DNA of 64,000 bases from DQWO01 sp964478545 (lineage in GTDB: Bacteria > Desulfobacterota > Anaeroferrophillalia > Anaeroferrophillales > Anaeroferrophillaceae). The translations under genes were made by a program, and so were the position numbers. Shown here piece by piece: positions 35,548-43,186 of this stretch. The stretch spans positions 62,001 through 126,000 of the forward strand of contig CAYZIS010000004.1 in assembly GCA_964478545.1 (NCBI GenBank), read 5' to 3'. A model generated the notes under the pieces. That model had not been told where the DNA came from. It made no database searches and saw nothing but the letters and a program-made list of their open reading frames with translations. Numbering within the stretch: the first letter of the stretch is position 1; every line of letters begins with the position of its first letter.

Positions 35548-36113
35548 ACAGTAGTTCTATGTCCAATCTTCCTGAACCGGCTTTACTGCTGGTCAGTATC
35601 CTGGGGCGTAAAGATGAAAGGCTGCTGGCAGTTATCCCCGAGCTGGAATCCCGTTTTGGTCCCCTTGATTGTCTGACCCCTGAGTTGCCTTTTGATTTTA
35701 GTCCTTATTATGAGCGGGAAATGGGCCGTCCGCTCTGGCGTAGGTTGGCGGTTTTCGCCGAGCCGTTTCACCGTCAGCAGCTGCCGGCAGTGAAAAATCT
35801 AACCAATAAGATCGAATGCAAGCTGGCAGATCCTTCGGGTCGGCGAACGGTGAATCTTGATCCCGGCTACCTTGCCATCGAACATCTGGTGCTGGCAACT
35901 ACCAAAAAATCATATCATCGTCCCTACCTGGGAGAAGGAATTTATGCGGATTTGACCCTTATCTATCAGTATGGGGGCTATCAGGCTTTGCCATGGACGT
36001 ATCCGGATTATGCCAGTGAATACTATACCGGCTTTTTTGCCGATTTGAGGAGTAAACTGTTGTGGCTCAGGAAGAGAGAAAAATGGTGCCGGCAGTCCCA
36101 TTCTGGAAAATGA
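35544..36113 (+). CDS. DUF4416 family protein
   Basis: A 189-residue soluble protein. Visible family features are LLVSILGRKDERL, LDCLTPELPFDFSPYYEREMG, VNLDPGYLAIEHLVLATTKK and the Tyr-rich YHRPYLGEGIYADLTLIYQ...ASEYYTGFF end. DUF4416 is widespread in Desulfobacterota with no known function. Start overlaps the rfaE1 stop and its end overlaps the dapF start, so the three are probably translationally coupled. Confidence 0.85.
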   Translation: MNSSSMSNLPEPALLLVSILGRKDERLLAVIPELESRFGPLDCLTPELPFDFSPYYEREMGRPLWRRLAVFAEPFHRQQLPAVKNLTNKIECKLADPSGRRTVNLDPGYLAIEHLVLATTKKSYHRPYLGEGIYADLTLIYQYGGYQALPWTYPDYASEYYTGFFADLRSKLLWLRKREKWCRQSHSGK

Positions 36114-36910
36114 ATGGCAGTGGCAATGACTTCATCATGGTTGACAATCGGGAGGATGTTTTCCCGCATAAGAATCGAACAGCGCTGATTTCCCGCCTGT
36201 GCCGGCGACAGACTGGTGTCGGAGCCGACGGGATTATCTTGTTGGAAAATGACCAGGAGGTTGATTTCGTCTGGCGGTTTTACAATGCTGATGGTTCTGA
36301 AGCCGAGATGTGTGGTAATGGCGGCCGCTGTGCCGCCCGTTTTGCCTTTCTGCATGGTTTGGCCGGAACCCGGATGACCTTTCGCACCCTTGCCGGCTTG
36401 ATAAAAGCTGAAATTCACCAGGAGCGGGTCAAACTGGAAATGTCACCGCCAGTAGATTTTTGCCGGGAGATTGTTCTTGAAGCCGGGGATGAAACCGTGA
36501 CCCTGGATTTTATCAATACCGGCGTTCCCCACGCTGTACTCATTGTTGAAGACCTGGAAGCGGTCGGGGTCAGGGATCTGGGGCGTTTGCTTCGCTTTCA
36601 TGGTCAATTTCAACCGGCGGGTACTAACGTTAACTTTATTTCCGTGGTTGACCGCCATAATCTGAAGGTGCGAACCTATGAGCGGGGGGTTGAGGATGAA
36701 ACCCTGGCCTGTGGTACCGGTTCGGTTGCTGCCTGCCTGGTGGCCAGCGCCAGGGGACTGGTAGATTCCCCCACCCGGGTTGAAACCCGCTCGGGCGAAA
36801 TATTGCTGGTCTATTATTGTCATGCTGATGCCGGTTTCTCGGAAGTTTTTCTTGAAGGGGATGCCAAAATAGTATATGAGGGAGTCATAGTGCCGGAGTT
36901 TTTATCGTAG
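36062..36910 (+). CDS. dapF: Diaminopimelate epimerase
   Basis: A 282-residue protein from GTG 36062 (GAGGAG upstream); ATG 36083 is the alternative and closer to the conserved start FWKMNGSGNDF. The two catalytic Cys are present in MCGNGGRCAARFA and LACGTGSVAA. Also FINTGVPHAV. Converts LL- to meso-diaminopimelate for lysine and peptidoglycan. Overlaps DUF4416 by 52 bases; dapA follows. Confidence 0.95.
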   Translation: MAQEERKMVPAVPFWKMNGSGNDFIMVDNREDVFPHKNRTALISRLCRRQTGVGADGIILLENDQEVDFVWRFYNADGSEAEMCGNGGRCAARFAFLHGLAGTRMTFRTLAGLIKAEIHQERVKLEMSPPVDFCREIVLEAGDETVTLDFINTGVPHAVLIVEDLEAVGVRDLGRLLRFHGQFQPAGTNVNFISVVDRHNLKVRTYERGVEDETLACGTGSVAACLVASARGLVDSPTRVETRSGEILLVYYCHADAGFSEVFLEGDAKIVYEGVIVPEFLS

Positions 36911-36934
36911 CCCATTATTTTAAGGAGGATGCCC

Positions 36935-37810
36935 ATGTTTTCTGGTTCCATGGTTGCCATTGTAACCCCGTTTGCCAACGGTAGTGTTGATCAACAGGCC
37001 CTGCGGGCTCTGGTTGAGTTTCACTTGCAAAATGGGACGGATGCCATTGTCCCTTGTGGGACTACCGGTGAATCTGCGACTTTGTCCCATGAGGAACACG
37101 ATCAGGTAGTTGAACTGGTTATTGAAGCGGTTAACGGTCGGGTTCCGGTGATTGCCGGTGCCGGATCCAATAATACCGCCGAAGCCATCCGTTTGACCCG
37201 GCATGCTAAAGAAGCCGGTGCCGACGGGGTTCTGCTGATTACCCCTTATTATAACAAACCGACCCAGGAAGGCCTTTTTCAGCATTTTTCCGCCATTGCC
37301 GGCAAGGTGGAAATTCCCATGGTTCTTTACAATGTTCCCAGCCGGACCGGCACTGATATGCTGCCGTCAACAGTGGCCAGGCTGGCAAAAATACCGGAAA
37401 TTGTCGGCATTAAGGAGGCTACCGGTTGTATGGGCCGGGCAACCGAGCTGGTTACTTCCTGTGGTCCTGATTTCTCGGTGATTTCCGGTGATGATGGAAC
37501 TTTCTTCCCGATGCTCTGTGTTGGGGGCAAGGGAGTTATCTCGGTGACGGCCAATATTGTTCCTGATCTCATGGCATCACTGTATGATAATTTCGCTGCC
37601 GGGAATTATGACGCGGCCCGCGGGTTTCACCATCGGCTGTTGAAGTTGATCCAGGCCATGTTTATCGAGACTAATCCGGTGCCGGTAAAAGAATCGCTGG
37701 TGATGATGGGGAAGGTGCAACTTGAGCTGCGCCTGCCTCTTTGTCCTTTGTCCGAGGGTAGCCGGGAAACCCTCCGGAGTGTGCTGAAGGAGTACGAGCT
37801 TATTTCTTGA
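36935..37810 (+). CDS. dapA: 4-hydroxy-tetrahydrodipicolinate synthase
   Basis: A 291-residue protein. ATG 36935 is chosen because AAGGAGG lies at 36922-36928, directly abutting an earlier in-frame ATG at 36929. Motifs: SGSMVAIVTPF, CGTTGESATLS, catalytic Tyr in YNVPSRTG and Schiff-base Lys in VGIKEATG. Condenses pyruvate with aspartate semialdehyde. Ends before a clear terminator. Confidence 0.96.
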   Translation: MFSGSMVAIVTPFANGSVDQQALRALVEFHLQNGTDAIVPCGTTGESATLSHEEHDQVVELVIEAVNGRVPVIAGAGSNNTAEAIRLTRHAKEAGADGVLLITPYYNKPTQEGLFQHFSAIAGKVEIPMVLYNVPSRTGTDMLPSTVARLAKIPEIVGIKEATGCMGRATELVTSCGPDFSVISGDDGTFFPMLCVGGKGVISVTANIVPDLMASLYDNFAAGNYDAARGFHHRLLKLIQAMFIETNPVPVKESLVMMGKVQLELRLPLCPLSEGSRETLRSVLKEYELIS

Positions 37811-37862
37811 AATATTGTCAGTCCGAGATCTTTTTAGCCGGGATATTTTATCAGTATCCAAT

Positions 37863-37888
37863 AAAAAAGCTGCCTCGGCAGCTTTTTT
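37863..37888 (+). terminator. Intrinsic terminator after dapA
   Basis: AAAAAAGCTGC (37863-37873), loop CTCG, GCAGCTTTTTT (37878-37888): compact hairpin with A and T tails, active in either direction. Confidence 0.85.
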
Positions 37889-38020
37889 AGTGCCTTACAG
37901 GTCATTTAAGAGCACTTATTTGCGGGCCGTAAATTAAGTTATGGGTTGTGGGGTTAGCACCGCATTAGTCTAAATGGCAGCAGGCTGTGGGAAATAAACC
38001 TTTTTTCAGGGAGAGTGACA

Positions 38021-39022
38021 ATGAAAATCGGGGTGATTGGTGCTGGAAGTTGGGGTACTGCCCTGGCCAATATGTTGGCCGGGAAGGGCTATCCCGTCAC
38101 CTTATGGGCTTACGAAAAAGACCTGGTTGAGAGAATGAAGATAGCCCGGGAGAATGATTTGTTTTTGCCTGGTTTTATCTTGTCATCAAATCTTGATTTT
38201 ACCACTGACCTATCCGCGGCGGTGAGCGGCAAAGAGATGGTGTTATTGGTTTCTCCGTCTCAGGTCATGCGTTTGGTGGTCCAGCAGGCCTTGGGAAATT
38301 TTAATCCGGAAAGTCTTATTGTGTCTGCCGCCAAAGGGATAGAGAATGGTACTCTGTTGACCATGTCCCAGGTATTGCGGGAGTTGCTGCCTCCATCCTG
38401 CCATCAGCGTCTGGCAGTGATTTCCGGTCCCTCCTTTGCTAAAGAAGTGGCTGCGGGAATACCGACGGCGGTGGTGGCGGCGGCGCCGCAACAGGATATT
38501 GCTGAACAGGTACAAAATATTTTTACCAATGCAGCCTTCAGGGTTTATACCAATAATGATATTCTGGGGGTTGAACTTTGCGGGGCGTTGAAAAACGTTA
38601 TGGCGCTGGCGGCTGGTGTTTCGGATGGCTTGGGTTTTGGTCTCAATACCAGGGCTGCCCTGATCACCCGTGGCCTGGCGGAAATAAGTCGTCTGGGTCT
38701 GGTTCTTGGAGCCCAGGCTGCAACCTTTTCCGGGTTGGCCGGTATGGGTGATCTGGTTCTTACTTGTACAGGGGATCTTTCCCGTAACCGGTCAGTGGGG
38801 ATAGCCCTGGGCCAGGGTAAAACCCTGGATGAAATTCTTAATGGCATGAACATGGTTGCCGAAGGAGTAAAGACCACTCTTTCTGCTTACCAGCTAGCTG
38901 AAAAGATTGGTATAGAAGTGCCGATTACCGAGCAGATGTATAAGATCCTCTATCAACAGAAAGATCCTCGGCAGGCGGTTACTGATCTGCTGGCTCGGGA
39001 TCTTAAAGCTGAAGGTTGTTAG
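38021..39022 (+). CDS. gpsA: Glycerol-3-phosphate dehydrogenase (NAD(P)+)
   Basis: A 333-residue protein from ATG 38021 (CAGGGAGAG upstream). NAD motif GVIGAGSWGTALANMLA, VSAAKGIENGTL, SGPSFAKEVAAGIPTAV, the catalytic region ELCGALKNVMALAAGVSDGL and GMGDLVLTCTG. Makes sn-glycerol-3-phosphate for phospholipids. Single-gene unit followed by 790 bases of repeat-filled DNA. Confidence 0.97.
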   Translation: MKIGVIGAGSWGTALANMLAGKGYPVTLWAYEKDLVERMKIARENDLFLPGFILSSNLDFTTDLSAAVSGKEMVLLVSPSQVMRLVVQQALGNFNPESLIVSAAKGIENGTLLTMSQVLRELLPPSCHQRLAVISGPSFAKEVAAGIPTAVVAAAPQQDIAEQVQNIFTNAAFRVYTNNDILGVELCGALKNVMALAAGVSDGLGFGLNTRAALITRGLAEISRLGLVLGAQAATFSGLAGMGDLVLTCTGDLSRNRSVGIALGQGKTLDEILNGMNMVAEGVKTTLSAYQLAEKIGIEVPITEQMYKILYQQKDPRQAVTDLLARDLKAEGC

Positions 39023-39104
39023 ATGCATTGCCACGGAAACTATCGTTTCCAAGGCAATGCTTTCAGCCATCAGCGGTCGGCTGTCAGCAAAAAGTAAAAT
39101 TGTT

Positions 39105-39298
39105 GTAACTATTCAGTACCTCTTTCCAAACTGTCTCGATTGGGGTCAGTGCTTGATGAGCGGCGGCAAGAAATCACCTTGAAACATCAGAATCCTGACC
39201 CGCCGGTTGGCAAGCTTTGACCCTGTCAGAGAAAGCGAAGCAAAGTTCGGCAGTTTTCACGGTAAATTAACTGCCAAAACCGCTACCTGAGTAGTTAC
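39105..39298 (+). repeat. Family D-related element, copy D3 (about 194 bp)
   Basis: Inverted ends GTAACTATTCAG and CTGAGTAGTTAC. The interior GATTGGGGTCA and GAAAGCGAAGCAAAG are weakly like D1/D2. No coding capacity. Bases 39023-39104 carry only a family E-like scrap (CAGCCATCAGCGGTCGGCTG). Confidence 0.6.
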
Positions 39299-39333
39299 AA
39301 ATTTTTTACCTGTATGAAGTTTTTTTACCCAGG

Positions 39334-39520
39334 CCGATTTCAGCGCTTTTTGGTGCTCGATTGCCTGCTTTTCCAGCGGCTCATTACGCTAAAGTTGCCA
39401 AACTCGCACTTTGGTGACAGATTTGAAATCTGTCACCGCTCAAGCGCCCAAAACCGCTATGGGCCAAGCTCGAACATCCAGGGTAATTGTTCTATAAATG
39501 TGAAAAAATAAAGATAATAA
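39334..39520 (+). repeat. Truncated family A copy A3 with inserted palindrome, then family B scrap
   Basis: 39334-39412 matches the first half of A1 (TTTCAGCGCTTTTTGG, then AAAGTTGCCAAACTCGC). The match then breaks at a perfect palindrome, GGTGACAGATTT-g-AAATCTGTCACC (39413-39437). From about 39468, GAACATCC...GTAATTG.TC.ATAAA matches the flank of B4/B6. Confidence 0.6.
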
Positions 39521-39538
39521 TATCAATAATTTGCAATT

Positions 39539-39749
39539 AGCTACGCGTAAATATTCGGCTACGTAAAACAATACTATCTGACAGCGGGTCATTAAGTTGG
39601 TTCGCTTCGCCCTGCTTCGCGAGGGGTCACATCTTGACAAAGGCTATTGAAAATCACCAATAAAAGCAGATATCACGATACGCCTTCGTCAAGAAATGAC
39701 CCCAATCCCGGTAGTTCTAAAACAATACCGAATATTTACAGCTACGCAG
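39539..39749 (-). repeat. Family D non-coding element, copy D2 (about 211 bp)
   Basis: Both ends share GTAAATATTCGG in inverted orientation, with GCTACGC/GCGTAGC outside. The interior is the reverse complement of D1 (46480-46670) over almost its whole length, including GACCCCTCGCGAAGCAGGGC. Confidence 0.8.
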
Positions 39750-39813
39750 AAGTATTGTCTGTGAAGTGGTTGGCAGTAAGTAGAAATTGAATTAATGAGT
39801 TGGGGGAGAATGA

Positions 39814-40626
39814 ATGATTAAAATAGCCATGACCGGTGCACTGGGACGGATGGGGTCAGCCATGAGATCCCACTTAAAGAGCCAACCTGAGTTTAAACTG
39901 GTGCTGGCTGTCTCTCATCGACTGGGAAATCAGGAGTTGGACGCTGAACAGAAGCGGGAACTGGAAGACGTGCAGCTGGCGGGTTCTTTTTCGGCTGTTG
40001 ATCCTGAAACTATTGATGTTATTGTAGATTTCTCGGTTCCTGACGCGGCAGTGGAATATGCCCGTTATGCCGGACTCAACGGGATTCCCATGATTATGGG
40101 AACTACCGGTTTTAACCAGGAGCAACTGGATAAGTTGGCTGGATATCTTGCTGACGTTCCCTGTTTGGTCAGCCCGAATATGAGCCTGATGATGAATGTG
40201 GTTTATCGCCTGGTCAGTAATACGACGGTTGTCCTGGATGATTATGATGTGGATGTGGAAATCACTGAATGGCATCATCGGGGAAAACGGAATGCTCCCA
40301 GTGATACCGCCTTAAAACTAGCCCAAATTGTGGCGGAAAAACGGCACTGGCCATTCCCTGAGGTGATTAAGCATGATCGCTGGGGTATGATTGGTGAAAG
40401 AAAACAACAGGAAATCGGTATTCAGTGTCTGCGGGGAGGGGATGTTTTCAGCGAACATGGGGTCATATTTGCAGGCCTTGGAGAGCACATTGAAATTATT
40501 CATCGGGCCCATTCCCTGGAAAGTTATGCCCGGGGGGTGACCAGGGCTCTGCGTTGGATTATAAACCGCCCACCCGGTGTTTATGATATGTTGGATATGT
40601 TGGGGTTGCCGGAAGTTTTGTATTGA
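39814..40626 (+). CDS. Diverged paralogue of dihydrodipicolinate reductase (DapB-like)
   Basis: A 270-residue protein with a GGGGGAGA ribosome site. The dinucleotide-binding start GALGRMGSAM, IMGTTGFNQEQL and the C-terminal family motif EHIEIIHRAHS are kept. The active loop reads EWHHRGKRNAPSDTA: the His pair and Lys remain, but the DAPSGTA of DapB, whose Gly-Thr holds the substrate carboxylate, has become NAPSDTA, and the usual SVGVN is SLMMN. A canonical dapB lies 1.3 kb downstream, so this copy may act on another substrate or as a regulator. Alternative: a redundant but working DapB. Confidence 0.8.
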   Translation: MIKIAMTGALGRMGSAMRSHLKSQPEFKLVLAVSHRLGNQELDAEQKRELEDVQLAGSFSAVDPETIDVIVDFSVPDAAVEYARYAGLNGIPMIMGTTGFNQEQLDKLAGYLADVPCLVSPNMSLMMNVVYRLVSNTTVVLDDYDVDVEITEWHHRGKRNAPSDTALKLAQIVAEKRHWPFPEVIKHDRWGMIGERKQQEIGIQCLRGGDVFSEHGVIFAGLGEHIEIIHRAHSLESYARGVTRALRWIINRPPGVYDMLDMLGLPEVLY

Positions 40627-40627
40627 A

Positions 40628-40793
40628 CCTAACTGAAGCGATCAGCTGTTAACTGTCAGCGTTTAGCTTTAAAAAATAAAGGTATTACGTTCATTAGCAA
40701 TAAAACCTGACGGGTGACAGTTTGTCTAGTAAACATGATGTAATCATTGAACTAATAGCTGACGGCTAAAAGCTCAATTAAGGTTGAAGGTTA
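40628..40793 (-). repeat. Family E non-coding element, copy E3 (166 bp, inverted)
   Basis: The reverse complement aligns with E1 and E2 end to end. Ends are CCTAACTGAAGCGATCAG and CTCAATTAAGG. It fills the space between the DapB-like gene and the lysR 3' end. Confidence 0.75.
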
Positions 40794-40801
40794 TTCCCGA
40801 T

Positions 40802-41728
40802 TCAAGGTTCCCGCAGGCTGGGTTCCTGCTGACAGTTCTGCTGCATGAATTGGCGAAACTCCTTAGCCAGCGGCGATATTCGCCGTTGTTTTGCTGAAAT
40901 GAGGTAAAATTGTCGCTTAAGATTGAGCTCGGGTAGTGAGGACGCGCCCATGAGGCCTAATTCCACATCTTTTTGTACTGCCCGCCGGGAGATGATGGAA
41001 TATCCAACCCCTGCTTTTACCGCTTGTCGTATTGCCTCCGTGCTGCCTATCTCGGCGATGACGGAAAATTTGTATGCTTGAAGAAGCTCTCCCGCCTGTT
41101 CCAAGGCTTTCTCAATGGTCTTTCTGGTTCCAGAACCCTTTTCCCGCATGATAAACGGGTACTTGACTAGCTCGGACATTTTGACCTGCTCTTTGTCGGC
41201 TAAAGGGCTGTCTGGCGGGGCTACCAGCAGCAAATCATCCACCAGGCAGGCTTCAAAAATAATGTCTGGGCGTTCAATAACTGCTCCGACCATTCCCAGC
41301 TCCAGCTGCCCTTCGGCTACGGCGGCCACAATTTCTTCGGTATCAGCGATTTTGAGCGTAACTTTTATAATTGGTCGATTTTGTTTGAATTTTCCGATAG
41401 CCAGCGGCAGGATATATTCTCCGGGAATATTACTGCCACCGATTTCCAGCGTGCCTTTTTCCCGGCCGATAAACAGGTCCATCTCCTGTTCTGCCTGGGC
41501 CATGAGATTGAGAATCCGCCGGGCATAGGGACAGAAAAGTTCACCGGCTTTTGTGGGACTGACATCCCGTGCTGAGCGGTTAAATAATTCAGCACCCAGG
41601 ATTGCTTCCAGGGTTTTAATATGGCCGCTTACTGTGGGTTGGGTCAGGTAGATTTTCTCGGCTGCCTTACTGAAACTGCGTAACTCCCAGATGGCCATGA
41701 ATACTTGCAGGTGGCGGGTTTCCAACAT
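40802..41728 (-). CDS. LysR-family transcriptional regulator
   Basis: A 308-residue protein from ATG 41728 (AAGGGA upstream); an extension to 41797 has no ribosome site. N-terminal winged HTH: LETRHLQVFMAIWELRSFSKAAEKIYLTQPTVSGHI (split over residues 2-37), then a periplasmic-binding-protein-like effector domain. Sequence style (TQPTVSGHIKTLE, MREKGSGTRKTIE) is like the CysB/CysL and selenium-associated LysR groups of Desulfobacterota. It lies divergent from dapB (215 bases between starts), the usual arrangement for a LysR target; the effector is unknown. Confidence 0.88.
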   Translation of the reverse strand: MLETRHLQVFMAIWELRSFSKAAEKIYLTQPTVSGHIKTLEAILGAELFNRSARDVSPTKAGELFCPYARRILNLMAQAEQEMDLFIGREKGTLEIGGSNIPGEYILPLAIGKFKQNRPIIKVTLKIADTEEIVAAVAEGQLELGMVGAVIERPDIIFEACLVDDLLLVAPPDSPLADKEQVKMSELVKYPFIMREKGSGTRKTIEKALEQAGELLQAYKFSVIAEIGSTEAIRQAVKAGVGYSIISRRAVQKDVELGLMGASSLPELNLKRQFYLISAKQRRISPLAKEFRQFMQQNCQQEPSLREP

Positions 41729-41852
41729 GATTTTTCCCTTGGTGAAACGATGATCTGGATTTCCATCTATCATACGGTTTGCCCCGTAATCTGTCAATGG
41801 GGAAAAAGATCGGTAGTCGCCTGTGATCAGCCTTTGAAAATTCCTTTTTTTA

Positions 41853-41882
41853 TTGACTAAGACGGTGCTTATTGGATATAAA
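41853..41882 (+). promoter_or_regulatory. Sigma-70-type promoter for dapB
   Basis: TTGACT (41853-41858), 18-base spacer, TATAAA (41877-41882). Transcription would start near 41889, leaving a 55-base leader to dapB. The divergent lysR promoter must share this region. Confidence 0.55.
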
Positions 41883-41943
41883 TGTAGGGTTTTTTCAACG
41901 TTTACTCCGGGTTGCTACACCCATGCAGGCATAAGGAGAAATA

Positions 41944-42750
41944 ATGGTTAAAATAATGGTTTCCGGGGCTGCCGGAAGAATGGGCCGTCGGATTATTTCG
42001 GTAATTCACGAACGCGAGCAAACAGTTCTGTCTGGAGCTTTGGAGTATGCCGGAAATCCACTTGTTGGCCAGGATGCCGGTGAAATTGTCGGGGTTGGCA
42101 AACTTGGGGTGCCGATTGTCGGTTCAACCCGTGACCTGCCATTTGCTGACAGCGATGTGCTGATTGAATTTACCACCCCGCCGGCAACCATGGCCAATCT
42201 GAAGATAGCGGCCGGGTACCAGGTTCCGATGGTCATCGGAACGACGGGAATGACAGCTGAGGAGCGGGAGCAGGTGAGGGCACTTGCGGTTCAGATTCCG
42301 GTGGTGCTGGCTCCTAACATGAGTGTTGGCGTTAATGTATTGTTCAAAGTGGTTGGTGAGGTGGCTAAAATACTGGGTGATGACTATGATGTTGAAATTC
42401 TTGAAGCCCATCACCGATTGAAAAAGGATGCTCCCAGTGGTACAGCCGTACGATTAGGAGAAATTGTTGCTGATGCTCTGCAGCGTGATTATCAGGAAGT
42501 AGCGGTCTTTGAACGCCGGGGGTTTACCGGAGAGAGGACCCGGGAAGAGATAGGCATGCAGACGTTGCGGGCCGGGGATATTGTCGGTGATCACCTGGTG
42601 ATGTTTGGTGGCCTGGGTGAACGCCTGGAGATTGTCCATCGGGCTCATTCCCGTGACACCTTTGCCCGGGGAGCTTTACGGGCCGCATTGTGGGTGATGG
42701 ATCAACAACCGGGATTGTATGATATGCAGGATGTTCTGGGCCTGAGATGA
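41944..42750 (+). CDS. dapB: 4-hydroxy-tetrahydrodipicolinate reductase
   Basis: A 268-residue protein. Canonical motifs: GAAGRMGRRII, VIGTTGMTAEE, APNMSVGVNVLFKV, EAHHRLKKDAPSGTAVRLG with catalytic His pair and Lys, and ERLEIVHRAHSRDTFARGAL. NAD(P)H reduction step of the lysine/DAP pathway. AAGGAGAAATA upstream. With dapF and dapA 5 kb away, the DAP genes are clustered but not in one operon. Confidence 0.97.
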   Translation: MVKIMVSGAAGRMGRRIISVIHEREQTVLSGALEYAGNPLVGQDAGEIVGVGKLGVPIVGSTRDLPFADSDVLIEFTTPPATMANLKIAAGYQVPMVIGTTGMTAEEREQVRALAVQIPVVLAPNMSVGVNVLFKVVGEVAKILGDDYDVEILEAHHRLKKDAPSGTAVRLGEIVADALQRDYQEVAVFERRGFTGERTREEIGMQTLRAGDIVGDHLVMFGGLGERLEIVHRAHSRDTFARGALRAALWVMDQQPGLYDMQDVLGLR

Positions 42751-42820
42751 ATTTTGGCGTTTTTTTGAAGCCATCAAGTACAAACGAAAAAAGTCAAAAA
42801 TATTTATGTAACTACCGTAG

Positions 42821-42849
42821 ATAGGGACAGAATTAAATTCTGTCCCTAT
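42821..42849. repeat. Perfect 29-base palindrome
   Basis: ATAGGGACAGAATT-a-AATTCTGTCCCTAT, 14-bp arms around one base. It is followed by GCGAAGCAGGGCGAAGC, a piece shared with family D. Core GACAGA..TCTGTC is also the core of the palindrome at 39413-39437. Confidence 0.8.
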
Positions 42850-42996
42850 GCGAAGCAGGGCGAAGCAAAAATTGTTTTTCTCTTTGATCTTATATTGAAA
42901 GCATTGTTTGCCTTCGGTGTTGCCGGTTTAATAACTTACTCCTGAATTTCTGTCACTCTTTTCAGTATCCCCTTGAGGGGTATAAAAAATAAGGAA

Positions 42997-43165
42997 ATTC
43001 AACTTTCTGCCTGGCATTGCCGGGAATGTATTTCAGGATGTTCGGGCTTGGCTCGCAGCCGTGTCTGCCGACAGGCAGGCCATGGACGGCCGGCGAGAAT
43101 GAGTGAGAGCCATGCCGGAACATCCTTAGAAAATTTCTTTTGGGTTGCGGGTGTTGGTCCGCGTT
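42997..43165 (+). repeat. Family B non-coding element, copy B3
   Basis: Starts ATTCAACTTTCTGCCTGGC, the family B end. Internal inverted arms GGATGTTCGGGCTTGGCTC and GAGCCATGCCGGAACATCC flank GTGTCTGCCGACAGGC. It occupies most of the gap between dapB and gyrA. Confidence 0.7.
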
Positions 43166-43186
43166 AGAACTTAAGGATTGATAATT

